This document shows positions 11,516 to 23,413 of a stretch of DNA of 64,000 bases, piece by piece. The notes under the pieces were generated by a model. The model was given only the letters and a program-made list of their open reading frames with translations, did not search any database and was not told where the DNA came from. Location of the stretch: assembly GCA_933228895.1 (NCBI GenBank), contig OW121858.1, positions 31,209,859 through 31,273,858 on the forward strand, written 5' to 3'. This DNA is from Platycnemis pennipes. Its lineage: Eukaryota; Arthropoda; Insecta; Odonata; Platycnemididae. The position numbers and the translations under genes are program-made. Each line of letters begins with the position of its first letter. Position 1 is the stretch's first letter.

Positions 11516-12226
11516 AGGCCGTTTTACATGGTCATTGATACTGCGAGGCTGTTGCGAGAACACTTGCGCAAGAAATATTGCACTGTGTAAAGCGATGACA
11601 GCTTGCGATTAGAACATGTTCATGTTCTAATCTGATCCATGAGTTCGCGCAAGTTTGAAGTTTATTTCTCTAAATAGATGGTGCAGATGTAGCGGCAACG
11701 AACTGTCACGGGAATTATAGCAATTAAATAGCTTGTTGACGATTGATTTGGGTGTTTCTGTTTGCACTCAACTCCTTAGGCAGTGAATAAAGTGCAATAG
11801 TGATGAGCTGGGCGAATAATCACATGGAAGCTTAAATTTTGTGCGTAAAGGAAGAACTCGTTACCTTGGCCCACATCCGTTGGTTCCTTGTGCAAATTTT
11901 GGGCTAAGTATATGGGACTAGGGTATCCACTATTATGTTTAGCCTACGGCTTAAAACAATTTTTAAGTGGTGGTAATTTATCGCATCTTTCACATCCAAT
12001 TAATTGCTACATAACAGATCTTTACATCATGCGATATATTGACGGTATTACCGCTACTGAATGGTATATTGTAATACGGACATAATTGTCACCGACGATT
12101 GCACCATGTAAAGCTGTCAAGCAAGCATCCTCGCAATTTTCTGCACCACGGACTTTCGCAGACGACTGCTCAACACGGAATCAACATCAACTTGCGAAGT
12201 TTCAATGACTCCGTGTAAAACGGCCT
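11516..12226. mobile_element. PIF/Harbinger-like MITE family H1, copy 2
   Basis: 711 bp with ends AGGCCGTTTTACATGG and CGTGTAAAACGGCCT, flanked by TAA (11513-11515, 12227-12229). Subterminal stretches (AACATCAACTTGCG, GCAAGCATCCTCGC and the ATTAATTG block) match copy 1 in reverse complement, so the pair is inverted. No ORF with transposase motifs. Confidence 0.85.
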
Positions 12227-12244
12227 TAAGAATCATTGCTCTAG

Positions 12245-15200
12245 ATGAATGAATGAATGTTTATTATTAATTGTCCCAGGGCTGTGCCCCTTAAGGACAA
12301 AAGACAATGTACATAGTTAAACGAGCAACAAAAAAGAAATAAATCAGACAATCCATACAATATACAAGCTGTGACAAATTAAATATAAATTAAAACAATT
12401 GGCATGTAAAAAGGACAAATGCGACATCGTATAACAAATTACATATACATACATTTCTTGATTTTCAGGATATGAATATGACATTTAGTGATCAGAGAGT
12501 AACATTTCATAATATTTCATCTTAAAGCTATCAATGGAAGAACAGTTTTTTATGCTTTTGGGCAAGGTGTTCCAGAGATGACACGCAGTAACTATAAATG
12601 AATTTTGGAACTTCGTTGAGCGATGACCAGGAAAATATAAAAACTCAGGATCACATCTGGTACACATCTCTCTAGTGGAAGGTTTGGCAGCAAACATGTC
12701 GAAAAGATATTTAGGAGATTTTTCTTTGAATAGGGAGTACAAGAAGCACCCGAGGAAGTATTTCCTTCGGGTCTTAACATTAAGCCATCGAAGTTCATTG
12801 TAATAGGGGGTCAAGTGGACATCTCTACGAAGATTAAAAATAAACCTGATGCATGAATTTAGAGCCCGGTGTAGTGTGGTGTTATCTTCTTCATTCAGGT
12901 CATTGTAAACAAGGCAACAGTAATCAATAGTGGGGAAAACTAACGATGAAATAAGCATTTTCCTAGTGTGTTGGGGAAGAAATTTTGAATGCACTTTGAG
13001 CTGGTGTAAGATTGTGTTGATTTTGCGAGAAATATTGTTAACATGAATGTTCCAAGACAGACTTGAGCTCATGGTGATACCTAGATTTCGAACAGAGTTT
13101 GAATAGGGAATAAGGGTGCCGTCGACACAGATTTGAGATACATTTTCATAGGGCAAGCGATTTGTCATCTTAGGACTACCAATAATTATTGCTTTGGTCT
13201 TACTTGAGTTTAGAACAAAGTTGTTTTGCTGGGACCATACAGAAATAACTTTAATATCATCGTTCATTTTTTTGACTGAGTCGTCAATTTCGTTGGGGAA
13301 ACAATGACGATACATTTGTAGGTCGTCTGCGTAAAGCATGTACTTCGTGTGCTTTAAGTCGCGTGGAAGGTCATTAATGAAAATGGAATAGAGCAGGGGA
13401 CCAAGTACGGAACCTTGCGGCACTCCACAGGGGACTGTAGTCCAGCTGGAAATGTTCCCGTAAGTGTCCTTTACGGCCTGTCGACGGTCAGACAGATAAG
13501 AATGAAACCAGTTGAGGACCGAAGAGGAGAAATTCAACTTCCTCATTTCCTCAAGTAAAATAGCATGGTCTACCCGATCGAAGGCCTTGCTGAAGTCAAA
13601 TAATACGAGTATCGTCACCATTCTCTTGTCAAACGAACTTCTAATGTCATCGGTGATTTTTAGAAGCGCAGACTGGGTGGAAAAACCACGACGAAATCCA
13701 GATTGAATTTGGTCAAATTTATTGTTTCGAGCGAGAAAATACTCAACTTGGGAATGAACAATGCGTTCTAGCGCTTTAGAAATGTTGCATAAGATGGATA
13801 TTGGTCTGTAGTCTGACGGATTCACTGGATTTTTTATCTTTTTTATAGGTGTTATAAGAGACGATTTCCAAAGGGTAGGAAATTTGGAGGATAGTAGTGA
13901 AAAATTAAACAAATCAAGGATTATAGGCATTGTGATACAATAGGAGATTCTCAACATTCTGTGAGATATTTTGTCTACCCCGGTGGAATTCGATCTTGAG
14001 CGGAAAATGAATTTATTGAGGGTGTCAGTGTTGATAATTTCAAAATAGAAATTTGAGTCGCTGAAAGGGACGAGAGTATTAGATGTAGGGGGTAGGGTAG
14101 GAAGAAGAGAGGAGCTGCTAAGGCCTGTGTGGGCAATAGTAGAGAAGTAGAGATTGATTTGATTGACGGTAATATTTTGTGCAAGAGAGTTTTGTTGGTG
14201 ACGTACAAGACCTAGATTCCTTAGTTCTTTCCATACTCGCTTGGAATCTTTAATGCCAGAGAGAGCGTTGGCATAGTATTTGCGTTTGGAATCGTTGATC
14301 AAATGTTTCGTCCGGTTCCTTAACTTTGTAAATTGAGCGTATAAAATTGGGTTGTTGGAGCGAATGAATGCACGGCGTATACGATTTCGTTCCCTCATTT
14401 TCGCAGAGATTTCCTTGGTCAGCCAGGGAGTGGTAGGGACCTTAGGTTGACATGTTCTCACAGGAGCATGAAGGTTAAAGCAATTCAGAAGATTTTCATT
14501 GAATATTTTTAGTTTGGAGTCGATGTTATTGGCCTGATACACTTTGATCCAGTCAGCGGTGGAGAGGTCATCAAGGAATCTTTCTTCGTTGAATTTTTTA
14601 AAGTCACGAAAAGTAAAGGGTGGACGTTTTGGTGATGGGAATACGAATTGGTAGGAAATGGATATCTGGTCATGGGTAGATAGGAATGGAACAGGAGTTT
14701 GTGAAAAGGAGGATGCTTTGTCCAAATCATCCACAATGCAAAGGTCAAGGCAGGTATGGCTGTTAATAGTGTGGTGAGTGGCTTGGTCGGAGACCAAATG
14801 TAGGTTATTACAATACAAGAAGTCTTTTAGTTGATTGCTGTAAGAACTCACAGAGAGCATATCAGCATTAAAGTCACCAATGATTATTGTATTTTTATAG
14901 GTAGGATAATAACTTAAGAATGAGTACACAAATTCATTAATGTAACCAATTTTAGGTGGGCGATACACAATGGCAAGCAAAAGTTTCGCAGTATTCATCC
15001 CAAAGACATCTAGAATAATGAATTCGGGCTTTGAACAATAGTCAGATGGGGAGGTGGCCAATACACTGTAGTTAAGTTTCTGGTGAATAAAGGCCCCGAG
15101 ACCACCACCTTTTTTCCCAATCCTGTCATGACGCACTAGGTTGTAATCGGCCAAGTACACCATATCATCGGAGATTGTAGGTTTCAGCCACGTTTCAGTC

Positions 15201-15470
15201 ATGCATATTATGTCAAATATCTCTTCAAGGAAATGGATACGAAATTCATCAATATGATAAGTAAGGGACTGACAGTTTACAAGACATAGTTTTACATGAT
15301 CATAACATCCTTTGTTAGCAAGATTTGTTGGACAGGATTTTAAGTTATAACATTGAGAAACACTTTGCGGTAAGACACCATTTGCATCACATGAGACAAT
15401 CAAAGCATTATTTACGTGTCCAGAGTCGGTTGAACTATTTGACATGTGCTATTGAAGGTTGATGAGATCT
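12245..15470 (-). mobile_element. CR1-type LINE with intact ORF2
   Basis: The 3' end (left) finishes with an ATTC microsatellite (GAATGAATGAATG on the plus strand), a short-unit tail of the kind seen in CR1-group elements instead of poly(A). The single ORF is complete. No ORF1 is visible upstream (right) of it, and the sequence to about 15560 has no gag-like frame, so the element is probably truncated within its 5' region. The exact right boundary is not certain. It inserted 18 bp from the end of the neighbouring MITE. Confidence 0.8.
12485..15445 (-). CDS. CR1-type LINE ORF2: endonuclease-reverse transcriptase
   Basis: 986 codons, ATG to stop, uninterrupted. An N-terminal linker (1-50) precedes an APE-type endonuclease: N57 (VNCQSL), E84 (MTETWL), YRPP at 161, D191/N193 (GDFNAD) and H258-D259. 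This nicks the target and primes reverse transcription. RT follows: DYRPIS at about 545, SGFRRGFST at 582, catalytic FDFSKAFDRVDH at 616, GVPQGSVLGPLLY at 674 and YADD at 705. The C-terminal domain (NSCIRFIFNLRRD, then the terminal SFKMKYYEMLL) is of the CR1/L2-group kind. There is no RNase H domain, unlike the I-clade elements in this window. All catalytic residues I can recognise are present, so the protein could be active. Without an ORF1 the copy as a whole may not be. Confidence 0.93.
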   Translation of the reverse strand: MSNSSTDSGHVNNALIVSCDANGVLPQSVSQCYNLKSCPTNLANKGCYDHVKLCLVNCQSLTYHIDEFRIHFLEEIFDIICMTETWLKPTISDDMVYLADYNLVRHDRIGKKGGGLGAFIHQKLNYSVLATSPSDYCSKPEFIILDVFGMNTAKLLLAIVYRPPKIGYINEFVYSFLSYYPTYKNTIIIGDFNADMLSVSSYSNQLKDFLYCNNLHLVSDQATHHTINSHTCLDLCIVDDLDKASSFSQTPVPFLSTHDQISISYQFVFPSPKRPPFTFRDFKKFNEERFLDDLSTADWIKVYQANNIDSKLKIFNENLLNCFNLHAPVRTCQPKVPTTPWLTKEISAKMRERNRIRRAFIRSNNPILYAQFTKLRNRTKHLINDSKRKYYANALSGIKDSKRVWKELRNLGLVRHQQNSLAQNITVNQINLYFSTIAHTGLSSSSLLPTLPPTSNTLVPFSDSNFYFEIINTDTLNKFIFRSRSNSTGVDKISHRMLRISYCITMPIILDLFNFSLLSSKFPTLWKSSLITPIKKIKNPVNPSDYRPISILCNISKALERIVHSQVEYFLARNNKFDQIQSGFRRGFSTQSALLKITDDIRSSFDKRMVTILVLFDFSKAFDRVDHAILLEEMRKLNFSSSVLNWFHSYLSDRRQAVKDTYGNISSWTTVPCGVPQGSVLGPLLYSIFINDLPRDLKHTKYMLYADDLQMYRHCFPNEIDDSVKKMNDDIKVISVWSQQNNFVLNSSKTKAIIIGSPKMTNRLPYENVSQICVDGTLIPYSNSVRNLGITMSSSLSWNIHVNNISRKINTILHQLKVHSKFLPQHTRKMLISSLVFPTIDYCCLVYNDLNEEDNTTLHRALNSCIRFIFNLRRDVHLTPYYNELRWLNVKTRRKYFLGCFLYSLFKEKSPKYLFDMFAAKPSTREMCTRCDPEFLYFPGHRSTKFQNSFIVTACHLWNTLPKSIKNCSSIDSFKMKYYEMLLSDH

Positions 15471-15747
15471 TCTTCCGTACGCAGGACAAGTCGTTCACTT
15501 CCTTCTCCCTTCCTACCAAATATTTTACCGCCCCTGACCCATAAATATTTTTTATAAATATTATAAAAGATGGTAGGGTGCATTCGCAAATATCTTGAAA
15601 ATTCTTTATTTTGGAGCAAATATTTTAGGTAACTTTCACTATTTCTCCTGCAAAAAAAAGAGCATTAAATCTGTACTGTTACAATATTAGTTATAATTAC
15701 AGTTTGTAGCCACACTTATACACAGAGAAGAGCATTAAATTAACTTT

Positions 15748-16899
15748 GAGCCCGTTTCACATGATACACGATCTAGTTTGCTGGCCGCTACTTCATATTG
15801 AATCTCACAATTGGAACCCTGCTGGGAGGTACCACACGATCATCGACATTGTGCTTACTATAAAGCGGTTATTCCATAGGATTCCATACTAATTTAAAAA
15901 AAGAGAAGATCACAGTGTGTATAACGTGACTTGATTGGTCGATGGCTATAACTGGGAGCTAATAGAAATCTAGTACCGCATCAAGTATGAAATCCAGTAG
16001 CTCAGCAAGTATACCATCGATCAAGCATGCCAGCCAGTATACTGGTTCTATTCACACGATACTGTAAAGCTAGCCAGGGTTTATAGGGGTTTTCATTTTC
16101 ATTTTCCCTGACTTTTCCAGGATTTCCAGACCATTATTAGTGATTTTCCCTGACTCTTGAGTGCCTGAAAACTCCCAAGATTTCGGTCATTTATAGAGAT
16201 AAAAGTGGTAGTGAGGAAGCAGAGAAGTCTAAACTTATGAAAAATTGTAGGTTTATTTTCATATCAATCATATGAACTACCAGTAATAAGAGATCAACAA
16301 CTTTAAGTCAACAAAATAAAAATTATCATTCATTACATTGATATGCCTTCAGAAAGGGTTTTAATTGCAGAAAAATATATGCAAAGAAGGCTAACCTGGC
16401 TTTTCCGTCAAACCTGATGTCATGTTAAAGTAGCTCTTTGAATCAATCTTGATTTTTTCTTCCTCACCTCCTTCTACAAATTTGGCTAAGTGACTTCAAA
16501 TTTGACTGAGAATATCTTCTTCCTCACCAGAGGGACAAAGCGAAGCATTCCTGGCAAAATTGCTAGCGAATGAAAATGACATGCGCACACATTTCGCCAA
16601 TCTTATCACCAAATTGTGCAGGCTAGAGCCACAAAGGACCAGAAATAGGGCTGCCTCCTCCACAGCGAAGCCAGCCTGGGGCCAGCCGTCCCCTCCTACA
16701 CCCTGCCCTCTGCTTCTATGCGCAGTTTTTTGATCTCTTGGCATTTTCAGGTGATAAAATCCGAAATTTGTACGTTTTGCGATTTTTCCCTGACCACACG
16801 TTATATTCCCTGACTTTTCCAGGTTCCTACAAACCCTGCTAGAATACTAGCGAGTAACCTCGACCATGCACTGGATCAAATGTCGTGTGAAACGGGCTC
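15748..16899. mobile_element. MITE with GAGCCCGTTTCACA ends, interrupted
   Basis: The left end GAGCCCGTTTCACATGAT and right end GTCGTGTGAAACGGGCTC are inverted repeats of about 18 bp. No clear TSD was found. The outer element has no ORF. It is split by another inverted-repeat element at 16075-16838. Confidence 0.6.
16075..16838. mobile_element. hAT-like MITE nested in the 15748 MITE
   Basis: Ends CAGGGTTTATAGG and CCTACAAACCCTG are inverted repeats with one mismatch. Both sides carry CTAG nearby (16070-16073, 16839-16842). Inside both ends the motif TTCCCTGACTTTTCCAGG appears in opposite senses. CAGGG termini suggest hAT, but the 8-bp duplication expected for hAT is not clear, so the superfamily is tentative. 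No transposase frame. Confidence 0.55.
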
Positions 16900-19800
16900 T
16901 AGATTGTAAGTTGTTGAATTAATGAGAACTTATTTAAGAGAGAACTTGTGCTCTAGGCTACATTTATTATACTTCTTCGTCGTTTAATTACTAAAAACTG
17001 CAGGGGTCATACGTTTCTCAGCTTAACAGGATATGAAACTTATGCTCCAGGCAACATTTATTATTGAAGGAGAAAAGGTATACTCTGCTGTTTCCACATA
17101 CACGTTTATTAATTACGACCATGGTTTCATAGCATGGCTACATCATCAGGTGAACATTTTAGTGAAAATTTCCAGTATATATAGTAAGATATGCAGGAAA
17201 AGAGGAGAAGAAGTGGGAAACTCACCCCCACTTCTTCTTCTCGTAAATGTGAGGATTTCTGTACAAATAGTTGACGAAAAATTTTATTTGTTCCGAGGAA
17301 AGTGTTTCTTTGCTCTGACAACACCGACGACGATGAAGTAAATTCGAAGTCCTGATTAAACGAAAAACGTTATAGGTAAGAAAAAATAGGCAAGTCGCAG
17401 TAAACAAATACAATACAATTGAAGTTCATGCCAGTATTTCCTAAAAGTTACAGTTAAGACAATAATTGATATCAATGAAAACATCATATAAAAGATATTT
17501 AATAGCATTAGGAAACACGGACATGTAAATCTCTTATAAACATGACAATGCATAAATGAGATTACTAGACCACTCCTAGATATATGTTGAAGATAATGCA
17601 CATATTTTACGGGCATTAAGTAATATTTCGCGCTATACTGGTGCGAATAAATTGCTAGTTCACAGCCAAATCGGCTGAATAAAAATTCGGTATCGCGCTT
17701 TCATTTGTTACTTGACGTGAAATTTAGTTTCTCAAGACACGTCCGGAGATTCAAGATAAATCTCAGAACGTTTCTTGAGTACAGAAAAAACCGAGATAAC
17801 AACCACGATGTTGAACGCAGGCTAAAGATTGTCGATGTAATAATTTTAATCGAGTTATGTACACTGCAATAGTGGAAAATGTTTCTTTGATGGTTAACTG
17901 GCCCACGGGGTACAACTCTCGCTCGCAGTCAACATAAAATTGATAAACCACCAAATGGTCACAATGAGGCACTCCACAAGCTCATAACACTCGCAACATT
18001 GTTGGTCATACGTCAGTTTCGAATGAGCAAAGCAGGGTGATATATGAAAATTTATTCCACGGGAACCTCCCCCACGTGAACATGTTCCACGCAAATCAGT
18101 TTATTTTAATTCTTTACCCATTATACGGCCATTACCACGGTGAATGGAAATCACACCCACCTTTAAATTTATGAGCACTTGAATATATTTAAACAGCACT
18201 TGTGGATGCATGTAAACAATTCAACGAGCAAGCAACGCGGCCGATAACTACTCTCTACTCCGGTAATTCATGACTGACTAGCCTTACCTTAACCAACGGT
18301 AGGCTGAAGGAATTTGGTACATACGTAGGAATAACATTGACATGACAGCATTAATTATGACCTATGGGAAAAACATTAACAGCTACGGCAAGGAGAATAT
18401 CTTGAATTCACATTTTCACATCACCGCTATTCACTCCCATCATGGAAATGTGATTTAATTAGAGTTCGATTTCTACGTAAAATTGTAAAACAAGCATATT
18501 ATTTGTACTTACAAGCATACCTCGAGCAATCTCCTGAAGCTATGTGGCGATGCATCTCGTCAGATGGAATTGCAGTTTCATACGTTTGTTCTGACCGCTG
18601 CATCATGCAACTTCAATTACTCTGCACGCGAGCTGGAAAAATAAAGAAGAAATTACATACTTTTGGAGTAAATAAAAGTTCCGCACCCGGAATGAGTGCT
18701 TACTTCCAAACGTATCACACCAGCTCACGCCGTTGCATCAAACAAGTTCGGACAGGAACAGAGCGAGAATCCAGTGTGGCCAACTTGTAGGTCTTATTAG
18801 TAGCCCATTAGTGGTGTTACCAACTTTCCACAGTATTACCAACAGGCTAGATTACTTGAAACAAGAACACTATATATTATATAGTGTTCTTGACTTGAAA
18901 TATAATCAGGGGCTCCATTACTGCCAACATCCACACGCCAAAACTGCATTTCAAATAATCTAAGGTGCCTATAAGAAGCTCCCTGAACCACCAATTTCAA
19001 AGAAATGAACTATATTCAGCTAAATCCTTTTTTTTTTTTTAAGTTTTAAAGAATACCCATAATGACTTGTGGACGTGCATTAAAGAGTTAATGAGTATTT
19101 ACAAGTAACCTATCGTTAATTTTTGGCTAATAATTTGCAAGGATGTATTTGTGAGAAAGCAGTCTATTATATTCCGAGGCTTCTCGTAACCTTCATACGA
19201 ACACAAACAAATTGTGAAATTTGCAACCACCACGTAGCACATTAATTCACCGTAATCGACTCCTATGAATTATGTCACATAATTTATTTTAACTCGGAGT
19301 AGAGGATAACCAAAGGGCCAAAGCACAATAGCATTTCAATTTTAAAAATATCAACTCTTTTCCATAAATATTGTATTCATCACGGAATAAAGACTAATTT
19401 CAGTGCTAAAGGCATCGTGAAATACTCAAAGGCATCCTCACAAACGGTGCGTTTGGACAAAAAGATATGTTTAGTGCTACTAAAAAATGAGCGTTTTTTT
19501 CAGGCAACTACTTCATGCAAAATGTAGCTGCATACTAGCACTTCTTAACTGTGCTCACCATTTATTTGAGGAAGACTGCGCTCATATTGGGTGGGAACTG
19601 CATCCATTTTAAGGAGAACACCTGGCTTCTTAGATTTGAAATCGTTCTCCAAAAATATTTCTATAATATACTCACTTCGTTTTCTTTTAAAAATTTTAGT
19701 CTATCTCCGTAGCAATATGGAACCTTTTGAATTACTGGGGTAATATATTATATACCTTTGGTCCTACATACAAAAAACATCTTTTGAACAACGTCAAATT

Positions 19801-20177
19801 TTGTTTTGGTAAGGGTGTACTTTTTTTACGCAGGGTAAAGGGAGAAGGCAAGCACAGAAATATTTCAGAGTTCCCACTTCTAGCATAAAAACCGTAGAAC
19901 CTTATAAATATATAGATGCCTCAATGGAAGCAAACGTAAATGAAGAAAAAGTAGGAAGGAACTTTCAAATCTGTTCTATTTCAAAATAACACGAATAATT
20001 CTTTTTTGTAAAAAAAACGGCAGGTTTTAAGGAGTTCAAATAAGCGCCACCCCAACAAAAAATGCCGTAACTTAGCCTGGATTGTACTACGTAAAATTCA
20101 CAAAGAAGGCCTCTAACCTCTACGCCCTATCGTGAGCTGCATTGGATCCCCCTCCTACGTCCTGGCCTATCATATAC
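16900..20177. other. AT-rich DNA, no gene recognised
   Basis: Short frames only, with a T-run near 19028. One perfect hairpin is listed separately. Small frames near 17033 and 18503 show no family motifs. Confidence 0.45.
18862..18892. repeat. Perfect 15-bp-arm palindrome
   Basis: CAAGAACACTATATA, one T, then its exact reverse complement. The arm ends CAAGAACACT...AGTGTTCTTG recur in a second palindrome at 57350-57383, so this may be a tiny mobile hairpin or the joined ends of a deleted element. Confidence 0.7.
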
Positions 20178-20668
20178 AGATAGAGATTGGAAAATTACCG
20201 TAATTTTAAGTTTTGAGCTGAAAATCCTTATCAGAGGACTCCAAACGAAATCAAATAGCATTGAGATATAAATGCCGACGCTTATATAAAACATATCATG
20301 ACGTTTAACTATTATAACTCATTAAAAAAATTAAAACGAAGTTGGCAGCAACACGCAATTTGCCTCTTTTTTGTCACACTATGAGAAATTTTTTATCCCA
20401 AACACATACCTCTGCGCAATGTGCATTTGTTATTATACTCTGAATTGGTTGGAATTAATCATGGACACAATGTAAACAAAATCGTTTCAGCTTCTTAATT
20501 TATAATATCATCCATTCCAATGGTTTCTTTGTGATGAATAAATTTTCTGAAAATTACCATAATAAACGTTAATTTTCAGGGGTGTTGGTAATTTACGAAA
20601 AATGCTACGGTAATTTACGAAAATTACCGCGGTAATTTACCAAGTTGCCCATCTCTATATCTCTATCT
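20178..20668. mobile_element. Inverted-repeat element with GGTAATTTACC subrepeats
   Basis: The left part reads TAGAGATTGGAAAATTACC. The right end reads GGTAAATTACC, then the inverse of TAGAGATGGGCAACTTGG. The right end has several GGTAATTT(AC) units arranged as inverted repeats. It is probably a decayed non-autonomous DNA transposon; the TSD and superfamily are not determined. Confidence 0.4.
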
Positions 20669-21184
20669 TCATGGGACAGACAGAATCCTGCGTAAAAAAA
20701 ACTCCGAGGACTCCATCCACAGAATCCGAGAGCTGAAAGTCACGGAGTACTTGTGGTAAATGTCAACCATTTATCGCGTAAGGCTTCCCGACCCGAAGCT
20801 GCGAGTATTGTATAGGAGGAAATAGTCGTAAAATATGTGCTCTGTCGATACCTACCTCGGCCTCATCACTATCGACTTATATTGGAACCACGGAACTATC
20901 GATTGTTGACGAATTTCCTGTCATGGGTACGGACACATTAAAAAATAAACGCGAGTTATGTCATATTTTAGCGTGAATCAATTTTATTCGCTACGCCTAC
21001 CAAAATAATGAAACACCTACAGAGTGACGAAAATGTAATACACCAGACCACGGTATAATTATCTTCAAGTAGCAGTCTGAAATTTCTTGAAATATTGTCA
21101 GATTAGTTCTCATCTCTCCTTTAGTGTTCACTAAGTTCATCGTTTGTTTAAAACTGCTTGTACTTCTGCTCGGTTTCATCGTTA
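20669..21184. other. No gene recognised
   Basis: Short frames only. A 60-codon minus-strand frame at 20997-21179 lacks any recognised motif. Confidence 0.45.
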
Positions 21185-23309
21185 CCCAATCAGCATCGTA
21201 TGGCAGTTATACGTCGGACCAACATCATTTTGATGTCACCAATGTCGTTTCAACATCGGCAGATAATGCCGTTATAAAAATGACGCATAATTGATACCTT
21301 TCTCCGATGTAAAAATGACATCGTCGATCGTATCGTAACTGATATCGATAATAGATATAGTTTTCCGATGTAAAAATGATGTCAGCTGAGCTGACTAATA
21401 AAGGGCATAAAAATGATCCTATTTTTCTGGTCGCTGGGTTTTATAAATTTGAGTATTCAAATGTTCTCCTCTGACATCAGAGAGAAGAAAATCAAATATT
21501 TGTGATTGGTCGGAACATCAGAAACCATTTGGAGGCCTACATATAAAATAAGAAATGTGATTATTTAAGGATTCGATGTTTGTTTACATATTTCCTTAAG
21601 TAGGTATCTCATTACTATGATAATTACTTAAAATTACCCATTTCTTAACAAGGAGAGTTTGCAAATACATATGATTTTCCACCGCGCGTTTGGGGTTTGG
21701 CTCCACGCGTCGGGGGAATTGACGTGACTCGCTTACATTGCTGAAGTGACATGGTCCCTAAGGCTTTTAATTCGTTGTTTTTGAGCTGTAACCATTGTCA
21801 GTAACCTCCATCACTCTTATTTGATGAAATCGCGAGAATCTTGAGCCGTGCGACGGGATAGATTACGCGGAATAGAGTTATTTTTCTTTGCGTCCGCTCC
21901 GGGAACATACTTCTTATTCAAGCCCTTGAAAAGAGTGAAGTCTTTCTAGGGCCCATGTGAACTAGATATATTCTAGCTTTTATAAGTAATGGAATAGCAA
22001 TGAAACGATTAAAAAAGTATTTGTAGCTCAGCAATTTAAAGGCAAAGCATTGTGTTAATAGGCAAATGATGAAGGTGTTTATTTGGAAATTTGGTTATGT
22101 TTGAGCCCCTGTATCTGACTAACAGATACGAATCATGTCAAATGATACATTACTCCTTAATTAGCAATCTTTCCTGAGTATTTATGCGACGTTTCAAGTC
22201 TATATCTCAAAGAAAGCCATTTTCAAAATTTGTCCAGTTTTTTTCGCGACGTATTATGTTTTGTAGGGTGAAATAAAGTAAGTTCACATATTTTCGCATA
22301 TGCGAGTGTATGAAATCGCTTAGATACATGAAAATTTCTTTGGATACCAGGTATACATCGAATAAGATACGTTTAACCAAATTAACGCCCTTTCTGAAGT
22401 AGAGGAATCAAATATGAACGCGAATACAACATTTTTAAGTTCATGGCTACAGTAAAATAAACTACAGCATGATTTCCAAGTTCAGTAAAGTCATTGAAGG
22501 GGTCTCTATCTGAGATAATGCGAGCTTTAGGCTGGCGTTATTTTTGGTGCTATATAGCGACCCCCCAGGGGCCGCTATTTAGCCTACAGAATCAGGAAAG
22601 CGTTATATTGCGCCGATCTCTCGAAAATTACGCCCTACGTCATAATAGCGCCGGCGTAATCTGTTACAGAATAGCCCCATAGGTATCTCATTACTATGAT
22701 AAATACTTAAAATTACCCATTTCTTAACAAGGAGAGTTCACCAGAAACCATTTGGAGGCCTACATATAAAATAAGAAATGTGATTATTTAAGGATTCGAT
22801 GTTTGTTTACAAATTGCCGTAAAGTAGGTATCTCATTACTATGATAATTACTTAAAATTACCCATTTCTTAACAAGGAGAGTTGTGTCATGGATAAAGTG
22901 CAAGGTTTGTAGCGTGAACGTTCTTAGATTGAAACTACATCTCTCCATTTCTTTGTCCACCGCCGTTTTATTGTGCGCCCGTCCTTGATTATAACTATTT
23001 TTAACATGTTTATCCAGTATGTATTTGAACTATCTAACTTATTAAATCATCCCAATATCATGAAAAATCAGTCCATGGTAATATCAGACATACGTCGGTC
23101 CGATATCATTTATATGTCACTGTATAGAGGTGTCTTTTTATCATCAAATTAATATCGGCCCAATATCGTCAGCAAATGTCATTTTTATAATGGAAAATGT
23201 TATCACTTTTGACATTTGCCGATATCGGTAGGCAATATTGGGTTGACCAATAAGTGATATGCGACGGTCTAAAAATGATATTAGGCCGATATCATTGATG
23301 CTGCTTGGG
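21185..23309. mobile_element. Possible 2.1-kb TIR element with CCCAA(T/G)CAGCATC ends
   Basis: Left end CCCAATCAGCATCG and right end GATGCTGCTTGGG are inverted repeats with one mismatch over 13 bp. Both ends continue with related pseudo-palindromic sequence (CGTCGGACCAACATCATTTT and ATGATATTAGGCCGATATC). The interior has no ORF but includes a direct repeat of about 140 bp. No TSD was found, so the outer ends could also belong to two separate relics. Confidence 0.4.
21519..22883. repeat. Two and a half copies of a ~140-bp direct repeat
   Basis: A unit running from CAGAAACCATTTGGAGGCC to CTTAACAAGGAGAGTT occurs at 21519-21659 and again at 22742-22883. Its right half alone (TAGGTATCTCATTACTATG to GGAGAGTT) is at 22680-22738, directly before the second full unit. 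The units are almost identical, so the duplication is recent. Confidence 0.8.
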
Positions 23310-23366
23310 TTTATTCCCTCGTTTTCCTCGCCAGCAGATGTCATTGACAGGTTCACTGACCTCGCA

Positions 23367-23413
23367 CCAATAAGGGTGTTTACTCGGAACCGAAATCTCA
23401 ATTTCGTACACAA
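23367..23413 (+). repeat. Repeat family A, short 5' remnant
   Basis: About 45 bp matching the start of family A (GTTTACTCGGAACCGAAATC, then a TTTCGTACAC block), cut off by the LINE sequence that follows. At the junction TACACAACGCTCGG is imperfectly doubled, suggesting a small slip or end-joining event. Confidence 0.6.
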
